14,543 nucleotides of DNA from Euryarchaeota archaeon TMED117 (lineage in GTDB: Archaea; Thermoplasmatota; Poseidoniia; Poseidoniales; Poseidoniaceae): positions 1-14,543 of the forward strand of contig NHFS02000009.1 in NCBI GenBank assembly GCA_002171315.2, read 5' to 3'. Within the stretch, counting starts at the first letter, position 1. Each line of letters opens with the position of its first letter. Below the pieces are notes generated by a model. That model did not search any database. It worked only from the letters and a program-made list of their open reading frames with translations, and was not told the origin of the DNA. The position numbers were made by a program, and so were the translations under genes. Shown in pieces: positions 13,063 through 14,543 of this stretch.

Positions 13063-14543
13063 ATGTATTTGGGTCAAAGAAATTGGCATGCAATGGATAG
13101 TGCAGAAGCGCTTGCTACACTCGATTCCAATCCAAAAGGGTTGGCTCAAAAAGAAATAATAGATCGACTTGAAAAATACGGTCCGAATCAATTAGCTCAA
13201 CCCGAACCAACTTCAGCCATTCTCCGATTTCTAAGCCAATATAATGATCCGTTGAATTATTTGCTGATTGGTGCAGCACTCGTCGCATTGGCAATACATC
13301 CAGAACAGCCAGGTGATGCTATATTCATTTTCTTAGTATTAACTGCAAATGCAGTGTTTGGATTTTGGCAGGAAGGCCAAGCAGAGCAGGCCATGGATGC
13401 GCTTAAACAAATGAGCATATCCAATTGTGTTACAATAAGAGATGGTTATGAATCTGAAATACCCACCGATTCACTCGTGCCAGGTGATATCGTTAAACTC
13501 GAAGAAGGGTTGAATGTTCCTGCAGATATTCGTCTGTTAGAAGTATATCAATGTCGAGTAGACGAGTCTGCATTAACAGGCGAATCAGAACCTATTACAA
13601 AGAGACTTAAACCGTTGGATCCAAAGACATTGCTCGCTGATCGAAGGAATATGATGTACATGGGTACAACAGTTTCTACAGGCAGAGCTATTGGACTGGT
13701 TGTAGAAACAGGAATGCAGACACAACTCGGTCATATTGCAAGCGATATTTCTGAAGCCAAGACACCTAAGACTCCTCTTGAATTAAAACTAGAATCACTG
13801 GGGAGATTTCTTGGTTTCATCGCTTTAATTGTCGCCGTACTTCTGGTTTCAATTAAGATGCTTCTTGCTTACGGTGGCAGTGATAGTCTTTGGGAAGTTG
13901 CCGTTGATCAGTTTATTGTTGCAATAGCAATATTTGTCGCTATTGTACCTGAGGGACTTCCGATTATTCTTGTTATTACACTTGCATTAGGAATGCGAAA
14001 TATGGCACGCCACAAAGCGATTATTCGTCGTATGAAGGCTGTAGAAACCTTAGGCTCAACAACAGTGATCTGTTCGGATAAAACAGGTACTCTGACCAAA
14101 AATGAAATGACTGTGCGACAACTCCACACAATCGACAGTTTGTTTGATGTCAGCGGTGATGGTTTCAGTCCAAAAGGAACTCTTATTGGAAAAGATGGAG
14201 AATTATCAGACCAAGAAATGTCATCTCTTCAAAGCGACCAATCATTTAGACTTCTAGCCGCTTGTTTATCGCTTTGCCACAATTCTCAAATTTCGAAAGT
14301 TGAAGGAAGATGGTCGGCAATCGGTGATCCGACTGATTCTGCATGTGCGGTACTCGGTTGGAAGTTGAATGGTCACATTGGTAAATTCGCTCAACGTCAC
14401 CCGAGGATTCATGAATTCTTCTTTAACACAGATCGAAAAAGGATGTCCGTAATTCATGAATATGAAGGTGATAAATGGGTATTTGTCAAAGGTGCAGCAG
14501 GTGGTTTTGTACCGATTACGAGTCATCGATTCAAAGATGGAGA
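13063..14543 (+). CDS. P-type cation-transporting ATPase (type II, Ca2+/Na+ pump-like), 3' end outside window
   Basis: These are the first 493 residues of a P-type ATPase that pumps cations using an aspartyl-phosphate intermediate. The cation-ATPase N domain is at about 7-75 (WHAMDSAEAL and GLAQKEIIDRLEKYGPNQL). The actuator loop TGES is at 172-175. The M4 ion-binding motif PEGLP is at 296-300, followed by the phosphorylation site DKTGT with Asp339. The nucleotide domain shows GDPTD (421-425) and KGA (477-479). PEGLP is the motif of Ca2+ pumps of the SERCA/PMR1/PacL type, while Na,K pumps carry PEGLL. The deciding M5/M6 residues are beyond the edge, so the ion is not settled. Membrane segments M1-M4 are at about 62-78, 84-102, 249-270 and 283-310. 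The ATG at 13063 retains the conserved Trp-His. The next Met (residue 11) would cut into the N domain. It is divergent from the OPT block and preceded by an inverted repeat. Confidence 0.93.
   Translation, partial: MYLGQRNWHAMDSAEALATLDSNPKGLAQKEIIDRLEKYGPNQLAQPEPTSAILRFLSQYNDPLNYLLIGAALVALAIHPEQPGDAIFIFLVLTANAVFGFWQEGQAEQAMDALKQMSISNCVTIRDGYESEIPTDSLVPGDIVKLEEGLNVPADIRLLEVYQCRVDESALTGESEPITKRLKPLDPKTLLADRRNMMYMGTTVSTGRAIGLVVETGMQTQLGHIASDISEAKTPKTPLELKLESLGRFLGFIALIVAVLLVSIKMLLAYGGSDSLWEVAVDQFIVAIAIFVAIVPEGLPIILVITLALGMRNMARHKAIIRRMKAVETLGSTTVICSDKTGTLTKNEMTVRQLHTIDSLFDVSGDGFSPKGTLIGKDGELSDQEMSSLQSDQSFRLLAACLSLCHNSQISKVEGRWSAIGDPTDSACAVLGWKLNGHIGKFAQRHPRIHEFFFNTDRKRMSVIHEYEGDKWVFVKGAAGGFVPITSHRFKDG

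Overview
The window looks like chromosomal DNA from an uncultured euryarchaeon, most plausibly a Thermoplasmata relative such as Marine Group II/III (Poseidoniia). This placement rests on gene content and style, not on a database match. The archaeal signs are an archaeal-type SRP54, an archaeal/eukaryal-type prolyl-tRNA synthetase ending in Tyr, a transketolase split into two genes, a small TalC/MipB-type transaldolase, and ribosome-binding sites that match the archaeal 16S tail (GAGGTGAT, GGAGG). The DNA is moderately AT-rich and almost entirely coding; no gene-free stretch exceeds 100 bases. I saw no rRNA, tRNA, CRISPR array or insertion sequence.

Layout. (1) Minus strand, 3111 down to 1: an unrecognised multi-pass membrane protein, then a membrane-anchored protein with a cytoplasmic zinc ribbon and an outside transglutaminase-like domain, then a TrkA/RCK-type NAD-binding protein cut by the window edge. 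(2) Plus strand, 3197-5859: an ArsA/GET3-family ATPase with a C-terminal Hsp20-like domain, followed 41 nt later by SRP54. Both are GTP/ATP-driven protein-targeting families. (3) Minus strand, 12974 down to 5860: a possible long operon running from an OPT-family transporter through transketolase N, transketolase C, transaldolase, two small membrane proteins and prolyl-tRNA synthetase. Gaps are short (overlap to about 70 nt). Its end abuts the SRP54 stop with no spare base. (4) Plus strand from 13063: the first 493 codons of a P-type cation pump with a PEGLP motif, diverging from the OPT gene and running off the window.

Functionally, block 3 joins uptake (OPT) to the non-oxidative pentose phosphate branch. 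In archaea that lack oxidative steps this branch makes ribose-5-phosphate from fructose-6-phosphate and glyceraldehyde-3-phosphate. The transaldolase carries the Glu/Phe pair of true transaldolases, not the Gln/Tyr pair of fructose-6-phosphate aldolase.

The most unusual signals are at translation starts. Two tiny open frames (20 and 14 codons), each with a strong GGAGG site, end in an ATGA overlap with the start of the next gene: the OPT transporter and a 191-residue membrane protein. Three short inverted repeats also sit on or next to ribosome-binding sites: at the ArsA-like gene, at the 14-codon frame, and between the ribosome-binding site and start of transaldolase. Together they suggest, but do not prove, leader-peptide and RNA-structure control of translation.
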